Assembly (NCBI GenBank): GCA_044223975.1
Contig: JBGALI010000010.1
Span: 62,001 to 126,000, forward strand
Source of the DNA: CAZCPB01 sp044223975
GTDB taxonomy: Bacteria; Planctomycetota; Phycisphaerae; Phycisphaerales; UBA1924
DNA length: 64,000 bases
Reading direction: 5' to 3'
Both the position numbers and the translations under genes were made by a program. Below the pieces are notes generated by a model. That model was not told the origin of the DNA. It did not search any database and saw only the letters and a list, made by a program, of their open reading frames with translations. This document shows, one piece after another, positions 7,945-16,994 of this stretch; the stretch's first letter is position 1, and every line of letters begins with the position of its first letter.

Positions 7945-10900
7945 TCAATGCTGCGTCGTCGCCTCATAAAGATTCATCACCGCCGACGCCACCATCGTCC
8001 ACGCCGCCAGCTCCGGCTTCTCCACCTTATCGCTGATCGGCGCCTCGCCCTTCTTGAGCATCGACTCCGCATCGGCCGGCGCGGCTTGGTACCGCTGGCG
8101 GAACTCGGCGAGGGCCCCCTGCAGGGCCTTCATCTCCGCCGCATTGGGCGCCCGTCCGGCGCACCGTTCCATCAGCCGCGTGAGCTTTGCCGCGTCGTCG
8201 CCGCCCGCGAGAATCTCACGCTGCGCCAGAACCCGCGCCGCCTCCACGAACTGCTCGTCGTTCCACAGCACCAGCGCCTGCAGGGGTGTACTCGTGCTCG
8301 CCCGCCGGATCGTGCAGAACTCCCGTGTCGGCGCATCGAACGTCAGCATCGACGGCGGCGGCGCCGCCCGCTTCCAGTACGTGTACATGCTCCGCCGGTA
8401 CAGCTCGTCCCCCATGCCGCGCTTGTACTCGCGCGTGTTGGACTGGATCATCGCCACTTCCTGCCACAGCCCCTCGGGCTGGTACGGCTTCACCGACGGC
8501 CCGCCCATCCGCTCTACCAGCAGCCCCGACACGTACAACGCCTGGTCGCGCGTCTGCTCGGCCGTCAGCCGCCGCCGCGGGTAGTACGAAAGCAGCCGGT
8601 CGTCGGGGTCCCTCTCGCGGAGCTCCGGCCGCACCTTCGAGCTCTGCCGGTAGGTCGCGCTGGTCACGATCGCCCGCACCATCTTCTGCACGTCCCACCC
8701 GCTCTCGCGGAACTCGACCGCCAGCCAGTCGAGCAACTCGGGGTGGCTCGGCCACTCGCCCTGGTACCCGAAGTCCTCCGTCGTCCTGACGATGCCGGTC
8801 CCGAAAAACTCCTCCCACAGGCGGTTCACCGCCACCCGCGCCAAGAGCGGGTTCTCTGCGGCAACCAACCACCGGGCAAGTCCCAGCCGGTCCTTGGGCG
8901 CATCCGGCGGCAGCTCACCAAGGAACTTCGGTGTGCCGCGCTGCACCGGCCGCTTGGGGTCCGGGTGGTCGTACTGGCCGCGCGTCAGCACGAACGTCTC
9001 GCGCGGCTTGGGCATTTCCTTCATCACCATCGTCTTGGCGACGCCCGCGTTCACCTCGTCGAGCGACTTCTGGGTCGCCAGGATCTGCTTCTCCGTCTCG
9101 CGGTACCGCGGCAGGAATTTCACGCGCCACGCCCGCTCCAGACGCTTGTCCGTTTCCGCATCCCGCACCGGCGCCGCCAGCAGCCCCGCCGCCAGGTCGC
9201 CCGTCAGGTCCTCCTCTCCCGGCATCGCCCGGTAGTAATACCCTGCGGGCCCGCCCGTGTTCACGATCTTCATGACCACCGCGTTGGCGCCGGCCTTGAG
9301 ATGGATCGTCGCCTTGTCCTGGTCGGGCATCACGCCGCGGTCCGTGCGATTCTCCGTGGCCTGCACGCCGTTCACGAAAAGGCGGAACCCGTCATCGCTC
9401 CCCAGCGAGACATCGACGTCACGCTCGGTCGGCGAATACACCATCCGCCCCACGTAGAAGATGTTCCGGCCCTCGGCCAAACGCACGGTCCGGTTGTCCA
9501 TCAGGCTCGGGTCAAACCGCCAGTACTGGTTCCCGGCGCCGAAGTTCCGCTTGAAGTCGAGCGCAGCGCCCTCCTCGGGGCCGTACACCTTCTCGTACAT
9601 GTCCTTGGGGTCGGCCTCGCCCGGGAACGGGCCTGTGACATACCAGTGGCTCGCCGCCGGCGCCAGCAGCGCCAGGCCCGCATCCGCCAGCGCCGCGGCA
9701 CCGATCCGCACGCGCACCGCGTTGTGATACTCATAGATCGAGGCGCAGCGCACCTTCACGCGCAGCTCGGTCCCGCCCGGGTACCCGAACGGCTCGTCGG
9801 CCAGCAGCAGCGCCACGCGCCCGCCCGGCTTCTGGTGCCCGGCCAGGGCCCACCCCCGCGCATCGTCGTCCCACGGCAGCGTCGCGACGTCGTAATCGCC
9901 GTCGGTCTGCGACACGTTCGCCCACGCCCACGTGAAGTGAACATCCTTCTTCTTGGTCGGGTCCGCCACCGAAACGGCCTCGACGACCAGCCCCCCGATC
10001 ACCGCGTTGCCGTTGAACGCGCGCCCCACCTTGTCCTTCGCCGAAGGGTCGGTCAGGGCCTCGAGCGACACCAGCCGCAGCCCCTCGCCCTGCACGCGGC
10101 AGACGATGTCGTACTCGTCCTTCTTGGGGTTCTCGCCGCTCGCGAGCACCGAGCCGTCGGGCAGCACCGTGAGCGTCGAACCCATGGTCGACTTCGCCGA
10201 CACCGTCTCGACCTTGGCCCAAGCCACGCCGCCCTCGCGCTCCAGGTCGCTGAAGAACTGCCGCCGCTGCTCTTCCTCTTCAGGGTTGCGCTTCTCGAGC
10301 GATTCCTTCAGCCCCGCGATGGTGGCGTTCAGTTCGGCGCGCTTTGCCTTCTGCTCGCGGGTGGGAACTTCCATGAACGGCTCGTGGGCGCGGTAGATGT
10401 CCTGCGTCTGCGAATAGAGCCCCGGCTCCTCGATCGAGTTGAAGAACGCGTACAGCTTGTAGAAGTCCTCCTGCGTCACCGGGTCGAACTTGTGGTCGTG
10501 GCACCGGGCGCACCCGAACGTCATGCCCAGGAAAACCGAGCCCGTGGTCGCCACGCGATCCACCACGTACTCGACCTTGTACTCCTCGTCGATCGCCCCG
10601 CCCTCGTCGGTCGTGACGTGGTTGCGGTTGAACCCGCTGGCGACCTTCCGCTGCTCCTGCTCTTCGTCCGTGCCGCCCGTGATCAGGTCACCGGCCATCT
10701 GCTCGACCACGAACCGGTCAAACGGCATGTTGTCGCGGTACGCCTTGATCACCCAGTCGCGCCACGGCCAGATCTGCCGCCCCGCGTCCATGTGAATGCC
10801 GCACGTGTCGGCGTACCGAGCCTGGTCCAGCCACGGCACCGTCATCCGCTCCGCGTACCGCGTCCGGTACGGCTCGGTCGTCAGGAGCGTGTCCACCCAG

Positions 10901-11601
10901 CGCTCGTACGCGTCCGGGCTTTCATCCTTCACGAACGCTTCGATCTCCTCGGGCGTCGGTGGCAGCCCCGTCAGGTCCATGAACACCCGCCGCAGCAGCG
11001 TCGTGCGATCCGCCTCGCCAGACGGCGCCAGCCCGTCGCGCTCCAGGCGCGCCAGCACAAACCGGTCGATCGCCCCCCGCCCCCACCGCGCATCCTTCAC
11101 CTCCGGGAGTTCCGGCCGCGTCGGCGGCACAAACGCCCAGTGCGGCTCGTACTCCGCTCCGCCATCGATCCACGCCTTGACGAGCGCCGCTTCCTCCGGT
11201 GAAAGCTGCTTCTTGTTGCTGTCCGGCGGCGGCATGACTACTTCGGGGTCTTTCGAAGTGATCCGCCGCATCACCTCGCTCTCGCCGCTCTTGCCCGGCA
11301 CGATGGGCGTGCCGTCCTTGCGCGCCGCGGTCGCGATCTCCCGCTCGTCGAGCCGCAGTTCCGCCGCGCGCTTGCTCGCATCCGGCCCGTGGCACTTGAA
11401 GCAACGATCCGACAGCAGCGGCCGGATGTCCCGCCCGAATCGCACATCCTTCGGCGCCGCATCGACATTCCCTGCCCGAGCCTGCACCGCTTCCGGTCCG
11501 CGCAACGGCACCGATCGCGCGGTCAACCCCCACGCCGCCAGCGCGGCCAGTGACACGCACGCGGCACCCGCCGCGCCCAAGCTTCGCTTGCGATCCGGCA
11601 C
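7945..11601 (-). CDS. PSD1 and planctomycete cytochrome C domain-containing protein
   Basis: A 1218-residue exported protein. GTG at 11601 follows GGAGG with six-base spacing. A signal segment (residues 8-30) is followed by a planctomycete cytochrome c domain with CFKCH (C67, C70, H71), then DUF1549 (KDARWGRGAIDRFVLARL onward), a central carbohydrate-binding/PA14-like region (DGFRLFVNGVQATENR) and C-terminal DUF1553 with NRLWEEFFG and TFDAPTREFCTIRR. This domain order is the hallmark of planctomycete PSD1 proteins, thought to act in periplasmic breakdown of complex substrates with DUF1501 partners. A divergent gene starts 173 bases away. Confidence 0.92.
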   Translation of the reverse strand: MPDRKRSLGAAGAACVSLAALAAWGLTARSVPLRGPEAVQARAGNVDAAPKDVRFGRDIRPLLSDRCFKCHGPDASKRAAELRLDEREIATAARKDGTPIVPGKSGESEVMRRITSKDPEVVMPPPDSNKKQLSPEEAALVKAWIDGGAEYEPHWAFVPPTRPELPEVKDARWGRGAIDRFVLARLERDGLAPSGEADRTTLLRRVFMDLTGLPPTPEEIEAFVKDESPDAYERWVDTLLTTEPYRTRYAERMTVPWLDQARYADTCGIHMDAGRQIWPWRDWVIKAYRDNMPFDRFVVEQMAGDLITGGTDEEQEQRKVASGFNRNHVTTDEGGAIDEEYKVEYVVDRVATTGSVFLGMTFGCARCHDHKFDPVTQEDFYKLYAFFNSIEEPGLYSQTQDIYRAHEPFMEVPTREQKAKRAELNATIAGLKESLEKRNPEEEEQRRQFFSDLEREGGVAWAKVETVSAKSTMGSTLTVLPDGSVLASGENPKKDEYDIVCRVQGEGLRLVSLEALTDPSAKDKVGRAFNGNAVIGGLVVEAVSVADPTKKKDVHFTWAWANVSQTDGDYDVATLPWDDDARGWALAGHQKPGGRVALLLADEPFGYPGGTELRVKVRCASIYEYHNAVRVRIGAAALADAGLALLAPAASHWYVTGPFPGEADPKDMYEKVYGPEEGAALDFKRNFGAGNQYWRFDPSLMDNRTVRLAEGRNIFYVGRMVYSPTERDVDVSLGSDDGFRLFVNGVQATENRTDRGVMPDQDKATIHLKAGANAVVMKIVNTGGPAGYYYRAMPGEEDLTGDLAAGLLAAPVRDAETDKRLERAWRVKFLPRYRETEKQILATQKSLDEVNAGVAKTMVMKEMPKPRETFVLTRGQYDHPDPKRPVQRGTPKFLGELPPDAPKDRLGLARWLVAAENPLLARVAVNRLWEEFFGTGIVRTTEDFGYQGEWPSHPELLDWLAVEFRESGWDVQKMVRAIVTSATYRQSSKVRPELRERDPDDRLLSYYPRRRLTAEQTRDQALYVSGLLVERMGGPSVKPYQPEGLWQEVAMIQSNTREYKRGMGDELYRRSMYTYWKRAAPPPSMLTFDAPTREFCTIRRASTSTPLQALVLWNDEQFVEAARVLAQREILAGGDDAAKLTRLMERCAGRAPNAAEMKALQGALAEFRQRYQAAPADAESMLKKGEAPISDKVEKPELAAWTMVASAVMNLYEATTQH

Positions 11602-11774
11602 CAGTCACCTCCGTACCCTCGGCGCAGGCCCATCGCCCGCGCCACGTTCGGCACGGCCGAATATACCACGCCAAGCGCGTTCCGCGGATGAAGTTACAGA
11701 TTCGTCACCAGAGCCTCGCGGCTGCGCCCCTGACCCGCCCCCGCTCGGGCCCCGTTCGTATATGCTGCTCCGCC

Positions 11775-13316
11775 ATGCTGGCCCGGCTCCAGTCCTTCCT
11801 GCTGCAAGGCATCGACGCCCTCGCTTGCGAGGTGGAAGTCGATCTCAACGAGTTCGCGACCAACGACAAACGCGACACCATCGTCGGCCTCCCCGATGCC
11901 GGTGTGAAGGAAGCTCTCGAACGCGTCCGTTCCGCGGTCGTCAACAGCGGCTATTCGGCGCCCTCCGGCCGCCTCCTCATCAACCTCGCCCCCGCCGACA
12001 TCCGCAAGGAAGGCCCCGTCTACGACCTTCCCATCGCCGTGGGCATGCTCATCACCCAGGGCATCATCCCCGCCGCGCCACGCCTCGATTCCGAAGCCCC
12101 CGACCACCGAAAACTCTTCTTCGCCGGAGAACTCGCCCTCGACGGCCGCGTCCGCCCCATCAAGGGCGTGATCGCCCTCGCCTCCCTCGCCAAGCTCAAG
12201 GGCGCCCGCGGCGTGATCGTCCCCGCTGACAACGCCGAGGAAGCCGCCGTCGTCGAAGGCCTCGAGGTCTTCGGTGTCCGCACCCTCAGCGAAGTCGTGG
12301 GCATCCTCCGCGGGGAGCTCGAAGCATCACCCGCGCCGACCCCCGATGTCTCCGGCCTCCTCCGCGCCGCCGCAGTCGCCGTTGATTTCGCCGATGTCCG
12401 CGGTCAGGAAGCCGTGAAACGAGCCATCACCGTCGCCGCGGCAGGCTCGCACAACCTGTTAATGCTCGGCCCCGCCGGCACCGGCAAGACCATGATGGCC
12501 AAGGCTCTCCCGGGCGTGCTTCCCCCGCTCACCCCCGAAGAAGCCATTGAGATCACCCGCATCTATTCAGCCGCGGGCCAGCTCGCGCCGGGTCAGGGCC
12601 TCATCACCACCCGCCCCGTCCGCTCGCCCCACCACACCGCCTCGCCCCCCGCCATCGTTGGCGGCGGCATCATCCCTCGACCCGGCGAGATTTCCCTCGC
12701 CCACCGCGGCGTGCTCTTCCTCGACGAGCTGCCCGAATTCCCCCGCATCGTCCTCGAGACCCTCCGCCAGCCCTTGGAAGACCACGTCGTCACCATCGCC
12801 CGCTCGCACTCGGCCGTCCGATTCCCCGCCAGCTTCATGATGGTCGCCGCGATGAACCCGACCCCCAAGGGCGACATGCCCGCCGGCGAAGTCGGCAAGC
12901 GCGCCATGGACCGCTACCTCGAGCGCCTCTCCGGCCCGCTCCTTGACCGCATTGACATCCACGTCGAGGCACCCGCCGTCCCCTGGAAGGAACTCTCCCG
13001 CGCCCCCGTCGGCACCAGCTCGACGCACATGCGCGAGCACGTCCACGCCGCGCGGCAGCGCCAGATCGCCCGCCAGGGCCCCACCACCCCCAACTCCCGC
13101 CTCAGCGGCAAGCAGCTCGACACCCTCGCCCCCTTCGACGATGCCGCCCGCTCGCTCCTGGGCCAGGCCATGGGCGAGCTTGGCCTCTCCGCCCGCGCCT
13201 ACGACAAGATCCGCCGCGTCTCGCGCACCATCGCTGACCTTGAGCAGTCCGACACGATCCACTCCCACCACGTTGGCGAAGCGGTCGCGTACCGTCTGCT
13301 GGACCGGAAGCTCTAG
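11775..13316 (+). CDS. comM: YifB/ComM family Mg-chelatase-like AAA+ ATPase
   Basis: A 513-residue protein; ATG at 11775 gives the usual ComM start (MLARLQSFLLQGIDA), so the longer upstream frame was not used. N-terminal ChlI-like fold (residues 1-165), then Walker A GPAGTGKT (residues 232-239), Walker B VLFLDELPE and a C-terminal Mg-chelatase helical domain with YDKIRRVSRTIADL. In Proteobacteria ComM is a hexameric helicase that extends branch migration in natural transformation; the same role here is inference. Length matches the family (about 500 residues). Confidence 0.93.
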   Translation: MLARLQSFLLQGIDALACEVEVDLNEFATNDKRDTIVGLPDAGVKEALERVRSAVVNSGYSAPSGRLLINLAPADIRKEGPVYDLPIAVGMLITQGIIPAAPRLDSEAPDHRKLFFAGELALDGRVRPIKGVIALASLAKLKGARGVIVPADNAEEAAVVEGLEVFGVRTLSEVVGILRGELEASPAPTPDVSGLLRAAAVAVDFADVRGQEAVKRAITVAAAGSHNLLMLGPAGTGKTMMAKALPGVLPPLTPEEAIEITRIYSAAGQLAPGQGLITTRPVRSPHHTASPPAIVGGGIIPRPGEISLAHRGVLFLDELPEFPRIVLETLRQPLEDHVVTIARSHSAVRFPASFMMVAAMNPTPKGDMPAGEVGKRAMDRYLERLSGPLLDRIDIHVEAPAVPWKELSRAPVGTSSTHMREHVHAARQRQIARQGPTTPNSRLSGKQLDTLAPFDDAARSLLGQAMGELGLSARAYDKIRRVSRTIADLEQSDTIHSHHVGEAVAYRLLDRKL

Positions 13317-13377
13317 CCCGCCGCCCGTGATGCCGCGCCGGCGGCGTGCCACAACGCATCCCGTTCACGAGGTACGA

Positions 13378-14124
13378 ATGGCCGTCACATCGCACATAAA
13401 CGCGCCGCGCTGGGCCCAGAGCCTCAAGGATAAGGTCGGCGCCCGCGCCGGCGTCCTGCGCTTCTCGTGCGCCCACCTGCTCGTAGCCCTCGTGCTCCTG
13501 GTCATCTCCGCGCCGTTCGTCGAAAAACTCTCCTTCGGCACGGCGGTCGAGGCCGTGCTCCTCACGCTCGTCTTTCTCTCCGGCGTGCTCGCCGTCGGCG
13601 GCAGGCGGCGCACGCTGATCTGGGCCATCGTCCTCGTCGCCCCCGCCCTCACCGCCAAGTGGGCCGTCCACCTCAACCCCAACATCGCGCAGGAGATCTT
13701 CATCGGCTCGGGCATCGTCTTCGTCGGGTTCGTCGCCTTTCACCTCTTCCGCTTCATCCTCACCGCCCCGCGCGTCAACTCCGAAGTCCTCTGCGCCGGC
13801 GCCGCCACCTACATCACCCTCGCGCTCCTCTGGGCCTTCGCCTACGCCTTGCTCGCGCGCCTCGACCCGGGCGCCTTCATCTTTTCCGTACCGCCCACCG
13901 ACCAGCCCATGAAGGGCTTCACCCCCATCTACTTCAGCTTCATCACCCTGAGCACCGTCGGCTACGGCGACATCACCCCCGCCACCGGCTCGGCCCGCAT
14001 GCTCGCCATGACCGAGGCCGTCTCCGGCACGTTCTACGTCGCCGTCGTCATCGCCCGGCTCGTGTCGCTCTACTCCGCGCCGGCGCCGCCCGACGCCCGA
14101 AGCAACGGCTCTGCCGCGGCCTGA
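13378..14124 (+). CDS. Ion channel family protein (potassium channel)
   Basis: A 248-residue membrane protein. ATG at 13378 follows GAGG with suitable spacing. Four hydrophobic helices (about 33-48, 57-73, 80-94, 107-128) precede the pore module: outer helix 140-160, pore loop, selectivity filter TVGYGD at residues 193-198, and inner helix 210-230. The filter is a perfect K+ signature. There is no RCK/TrkA-N domain, so gating by ligand is not evident. It starts 62 bases after comM and may share its transcript. Confidence 0.9.
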   Translation: MAVTSHINAPRWAQSLKDKVGARAGVLRFSCAHLLVALVLLVISAPFVEKLSFGTAVEAVLLTLVFLSGVLAVGGRRRTLIWAIVLVAPALTAKWAVHLNPNIAQEIFIGSGIVFVGFVAFHLFRFILTAPRVNSEVLCAGAATYITLALLWAFAYALLARLDPGAFIFSVPPTDQPMKGFTPIYFSFITLSTVGYGDITPATGSARMLAMTEAVSGTFYVAVVIARLVSLYSAPAPPDARSNGSAAA

Positions 14125-14175
14125 TTCAACGGCCCACTCCTTCCCTGCTTCTCTCCTTCCTACAAGACCTAGTGG

Positions 14176-14194
14176 GGCAGGTGTCCCACCTGCC
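14176..14194. repeat. Perfect 8-bp hairpin downstream of the channel gene
   Basis: GGCAGGTG and CACCTGCC pair around a three-base TCC loop. Only a loose CT-rich tract follows, so it is a weak terminator candidate or a REP-like element. The gap 14125-14421 otherwise shows no gene. Confidence 0.6.
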
Positions 14195-14421
14195 TCCTAC
14201 CGCTCTCTTCTTCCCCGCCCTCACCGCGCAACCCAAGGCTTGTACACGCCCCCACCGCCCCAGTGCCGCGCAAGCCCGCCGCCCTGCGCGCAATTCCCAA
14301 AACGCTCCGCGCATGTCCACCATCCTGCGCCAGCCCATGGAACTTCCACCCTCAAGCACCACCAACCTTCCTTGCTAAGATCACCACGAGCACGCGGGAC
14401 GACCCGCCAAATGCCACGCGC

Positions 14422-14652
14422 ATGCCCCCACCCGCCCAACCCACGCTCCATCTTGATCCCGCCGTGCAAGTCCTTCTGCTGATCGCCGGGATCGCGATGT
14501 GGGTTCTCTTTGCATGGATGGTCGGCTCGCAGGCCCGCGCCAAGGGGTACGGGTTCGGCCGCTGGTTCGTGCTCGCGCTGATCTTCAGCCCCTTCGCGCT
14601 ATCCGCGGCGCTGCACCTGCTTCCGCACGCGCCGACGACGCGACAGAACTGA
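14422..14652 (+). CDS. Small two-helix membrane protein
   Basis: A 76-residue reading frame with two hydrophobic helices (about residues 15-36 and 46-65) separated by a short basic loop (SQARAKGYGFGR), giving a hairpin topology. ATG at 14422 is chosen because the preceding codons look non-coding (Pro/Ser/Arg filler); no clear ribosome site is seen. It resembles small phospholipase D nuclease-N-like membrane proteins only in general pattern. The family is not recognised, and it could be spurious. Confidence 0.45.
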   Translation: MPPPAQPTLHLDPAVQVLLLIAGIAMWVLFAWMVGSQARAKGYGFGRWFVLALIFSPFALSAALHLLPHAPTTRQN

Positions 14653-14782
14653 TCGCGTCCGGCAGCCGCGGCAGAGGTACCGAATCGATCAGCGCATTGA
14701 CGCGCTTTCCACAGAACCCCTCTCTGCCGTCAGAGACCTCACCCCCGCCAACCCCGCGCGGGTGAACGTCTTGGAGGTGGAG

Positions 14783-14802
14783 CCCCCGACGGAAGTCGGG
14801 GG
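14783..14802. repeat. Perfect hairpin CCCCCGAC-GGAA-GTCGGGGG
   Basis: An 8-bp GC-rich stem is closed by a GGAA tetraloop of the stable GNRA class. No T-run follows on either strand, so a structural or REP-like element fits better than a classical terminator. Confidence 0.65.
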
Positions 14803-14881
14803 GTTCGGAGCCGCCCCCGCACGCGTGGGAGTCGTCCATCCACAGCGGGTGGCCCGACTTCCCCAATTCCGGCGGGCGGCG

Positions 14882-14921
14882 GGTGGCGTGGTCAAGGCTC
14901 CTGCTTGACCACGCGGGGTGC
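14882..14921. repeat. Dispersed hairpin repeat, copy 1
   Basis: CGTGGTCAAG and CTTGACCACG pair perfectly around GCTCCTG. About 39 bases, from GGTGGCG to CGGGGTGC, recur at 16265-16304 with a single mismatch. Both copies are in the same orientation and in intergenic DNA. Confidence 0.8.
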
Positions 14922-15060
14922 AACACAAGCAATCAAAGTCAGAGAAGCGGTAGGACACGGAGCGTGGTCACCATGGAAAGGTTGACCACGCCCCGCCGCG
15001 CTCCGTGGCAGAACGCGCGGCTCGGCGATGCGGCCCATGTGCTGCGGCTGATCGCCGCAC

Positions 15061-15465
15061 TCAGCCTGTGCGCTGCTCGGTGGTCTTGCCGTCGAAGTGC
15101 TCGGTGTCCGCCTCGGCGTCAGCGCGAGTGCGATGGACGACTCCGTCCCGGTGGTTGGGCGGCGCATAGATCGTGTAGAGCTTCAGCGGGACGCTGCCGG
15201 TGTTGACGATGTTGTGGCGCGTTCCCGCCGGGACGAGCACCGCGAATCCCGCGCTGATCGACGACGTCACGCCGTCGAGAACCGCCTCACCGGTCCCCTC
15301 CTCCACGCGGAAGAACTGGTCGAGCTTGTGAACCTCCGCGCCGATCTCCTCCTTCGGCTTCAGGGCCATCACCACGAGCTGGCAGCTCTTGGCCGTGTAG
15401 AGCACGCGGCGAAACGCGCTGTTCTCGACGGCAACCGACTCGATATTCTTCACATAGCCTTTCAT
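15061..15465 (-). CDS. Cupin domain-containing protein
   Basis: A 134-residue single-domain cupin. The start is ATG at 15465, preceded by GAGGAGG, a strong ribosome site; the longer upstream frame is not used. Cupin motif 1 residues appear as EVHKLDQFFRVEEGTGE (H, E) and motif 2 as GFAVLVPAGTRHNIVN (final H). The metal-binding set is therefore present in part: H, Q, E and H. Related proteins include mannose-6-phosphate isomerase-like small cupins; the substrate is unknown. The gene is isolated by hairpin-rich DNA on both sides. Confidence 0.85.
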   Translation of the reverse strand: MKGYVKNIESVAVENSAFRRVLYTAKSCQLVVMALKPKEEIGAEVHKLDQFFRVEEGTGEAVLDGVTSSISAGFAVLVPAGTRHNIVNTGSVPLKLYTIYAPPNHRDGVVHRTRADAEADTEHFDGKTTEQRTG

Positions 15466-15625
15466 CGTGGTTCCTCCTCGCACTTGTGATGTCCACGGCG
15501 AGACAGCTTCGCCCGGTCCGAGCGGTGTCCGGGCATACCGCCGCGGCACTCGGGCGCGGGCACGACTGGGGGCGATGCCGCCCCCGAGAACGACGGGGTC
15601 CGCACGAGCGCGATCCCGAACGTCT

Positions 15626-15660
15626 GAAAAAGAGCCGCCGCGTGAGGAGACGCGGCGGTC
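15626..15660 (-). terminator. Rho-independent terminator (minus strand)
   Basis: A CCGCCGCGT/ACGCGGCGG stem (15635-15643 and 15650-15658) with a six-base loop is followed on the minus strand by TCTTTTTC. It lies about 65 bases past the stop at 15726 and supports that short gene being real. Confidence 0.8.
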
Positions 15661-15725
15661 TTGAAACGGGCCAGTCCCAGCGGCCCGACTATCCACGGGT
15701 CCGACGTCGTTCCGTCGTCAATCGT

Positions 15726-15986
15726 TCAATGAACGCTCCTCGGCTGCTTTTCTCTGCGCCGTTTCGGCCGTTCCAGCAACGCGATCGCCTTGGTAATCGC
15801 CATTGAGGCCGCGCTGATCGCATCGCGAACTCCCGCCGTGTGCGGGCGACCGCGGTGCGTCCGAAGGCCCTCGCCCACGGGTTCCCCCGAGGGCACGCCG
15901 GCCATTCCGACGCGGTCGCCCGACACACTCCGCGACGGAATTGCTTCGGACCCCGCGCCGCGAGCGTGCTTCCGGTGATTGTGCAT
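15726..15986 (-). CDS. Small basic hypothetical protein
   Basis: An 86-residue frame starting at ATG 15986 with GGAGGG seven bases upstream and ending ahead of a good terminator (15626-15660). The N-terminal half is Gly/Arg/His-rich and low in complexity; the C-terminal part may form one helix (VRDAISAASMAITKAIALLE) followed by a basic tail (KRRREK). No family is recognised. The ribosome site plus terminator argue for expression; amino-acid composition argues for caution. Confidence 0.5.
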   Translation of the reverse strand: MHNHRKHARGAGSEAIPSRSVSGDRVGMAGVPSGEPVGEGLRTHRGRPHTAGVRDAISAASMAITKAIALLERPKRRREKQPRSVH

Positions 15987-16336
15987 CGTGCGGCCCTCCA
16001 CGTGCGCCTGACGTCGGACCTCAGCCTTTGAACGCGAAATCTTCGTCAGGCGCAGGGCGGCACGCCATGGAGGACATTTCCCGCAATTCGCCGGCCGTAC
16101 CGCCCGCCCCGCCACCGACTGCCGGCTCCCTCCCTCCGCTCGAGAGAACATGTTGCGATTGAGATGCGGCGCGCTGCGGAGCTGAGCACCTGCGACGAAC
16201 GCCGCGCAACGTGCACCCCTTGCCTGCGTCAAACAAAGCGCGGCACAGGTCGTGGAAACCGGCCGGTGGCGTGGACAAGGCTCCTGCTTGACCACGCGGG
16301 GTGCCGGGGGCGAAGGGCATGCGGTAGACTGCGCGG
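15987..16336. other. 350-base intergenic stretch
   Basis: No supported gene. It contains the second copy of the dispersed hairpin repeat (16265-16304) and the probable promoter region of the minus-strand 86-residue gene. Open frames here are Arg/Cys-rich and lack ribosome sites. Confidence 0.5.
16265..16304. repeat. Dispersed hairpin repeat, copy 2
   Basis: Same unit as at 14882-14921. The stem reads CGTGGACAAG / CTTGACCACG, so one T-to-A change breaks a single pair; the GCTCCTG loop and the CGGGGTGC flank are identical. It ends just upstream of the frameshifted gene at 16337. Confidence 0.8.
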
Positions 16337-16848
16337 GTGGGATGCACGCGCGACACGCTGAAGCGAAGAGTCCGCAAGACGGTGAAATGGAGTATGGCGG
16401 GGCTCACCGTGCTTCTGGTGGTGGTGTGGATCGGGAGCGGGTGGTGGCATGTGGAGTGGTCGGACATGCCCGACCATTACGACTACGTGGAGAGAGGCGT
16501 ACTAGAGGTCAACATGAGCAGGCCGTCGCCACCCGATACCGATAGGCCCCTTGATCCGACCGTCACCTCGGTGGGCTGGTGGGACCCGGGTTGGTATTGG
16601 AGCGCCGCACAGCGCCCGGGCCTCGACTGGTCGTTCGAAAGGCCGCCCAGTCCGTTCGAGATCTCCTTGCGAGTCCCTCTCTGGCTCCCCCCCTCCTCTC
16701 ACTCCTCGCCACCGCCGCGGCATGGAGAGCCGACTTGAAATACCTCCGCCGCGTCCGCGAGGGCGCGTGCGCCGGGTGCGGCTACGACCGGGTCGGGCTT
16801 GCGGCGAGATCATTGTGCCCGGAGTGCGGGGCGGCCCCGACTGCGTGA
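16337..16848 (+). pseudogene. Membrane protein with C-terminal zinc ribbon, frameshifted
   Basis: The frame from 16337 gives a basic N-terminus and a membrane helix (TVLLVVVWIGSGWW), then runs to about 16693 and falls into Ser/Pro filler. A second frame takes over there: LLSLLATAAAWRADLKYL, a second helix, then CAGCGYDRVGLAARSLCPECG, the zinc ribbon that ends many planctomycete membrane proteins. The switch is at a run of seven C (16687-16693); one extra C would restore a single protein of about 170 residues. This is either a true frameshift mutation or a sequencing error in the homopolymer. Confidence 0.75.
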
Positions 16849-16905
16849 CGTCCCCGTCTTCAGCCCGCTTCAGAGGGCTCAGGAGCGGTCGCGACCACGA
16901 CACGC

Positions 16906-16960
16906 GGCGCGTGCCCCGCCTGCGGCTACGACCGGGCCGGGCTCGCAGCCGAGGAACCGA
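16906..16960 (+). pseudogene. Remnant second zinc-ribbon copy
   Basis: In one plus-strand frame this reads CPACGYDRAGLAAEE, closely matching the CAGCGYDRVGLAA segment about 140 bases upstream. The second cysteine pair is missing and no start exists, so it looks like a decayed duplicate of the zinc-ribbon tail. Confidence 0.55.
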
Positions 16961-16994
16961 CAAATCAGAGGCACGAAGCTCAGAGCCACCTCGC

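Larger units (their letters stand above)
14653..15060. other. 408-base intergenic stretch with hairpins, no gene
   Basis: No convincing reading frame on either strand. It holds a perfect GNRA-type hairpin (14783-14802), a perfect 10-bp hairpin that recurs at 16267 (14887-14913), and an imperfect GTGGTCA/TTGACCAC dyad near 14964-14990. It looks like an inter-operon region that gathers REP-like elements. Confidence 0.6.

Noticed and set aside
7897..11202. 1101-residue plus-strand frame opposite PSD1
   Set aside because: Antisense shadow; the minus strand carries clear PSD1, DUF1549 and DUF1553 motifs.
15466..15696. Upstream extension of the cupin protein
   Set aside because: The strong GAGGAGG site and the cupin fold begin at ATG 15465; a terminator lies inside the extension.
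16502..16963. Minus-strand frame across the zinc-ribbon gene
   Set aside because: Composition is Arg/Pro/Gly-rich; the plus strand has membrane helices and a zinc ribbon.
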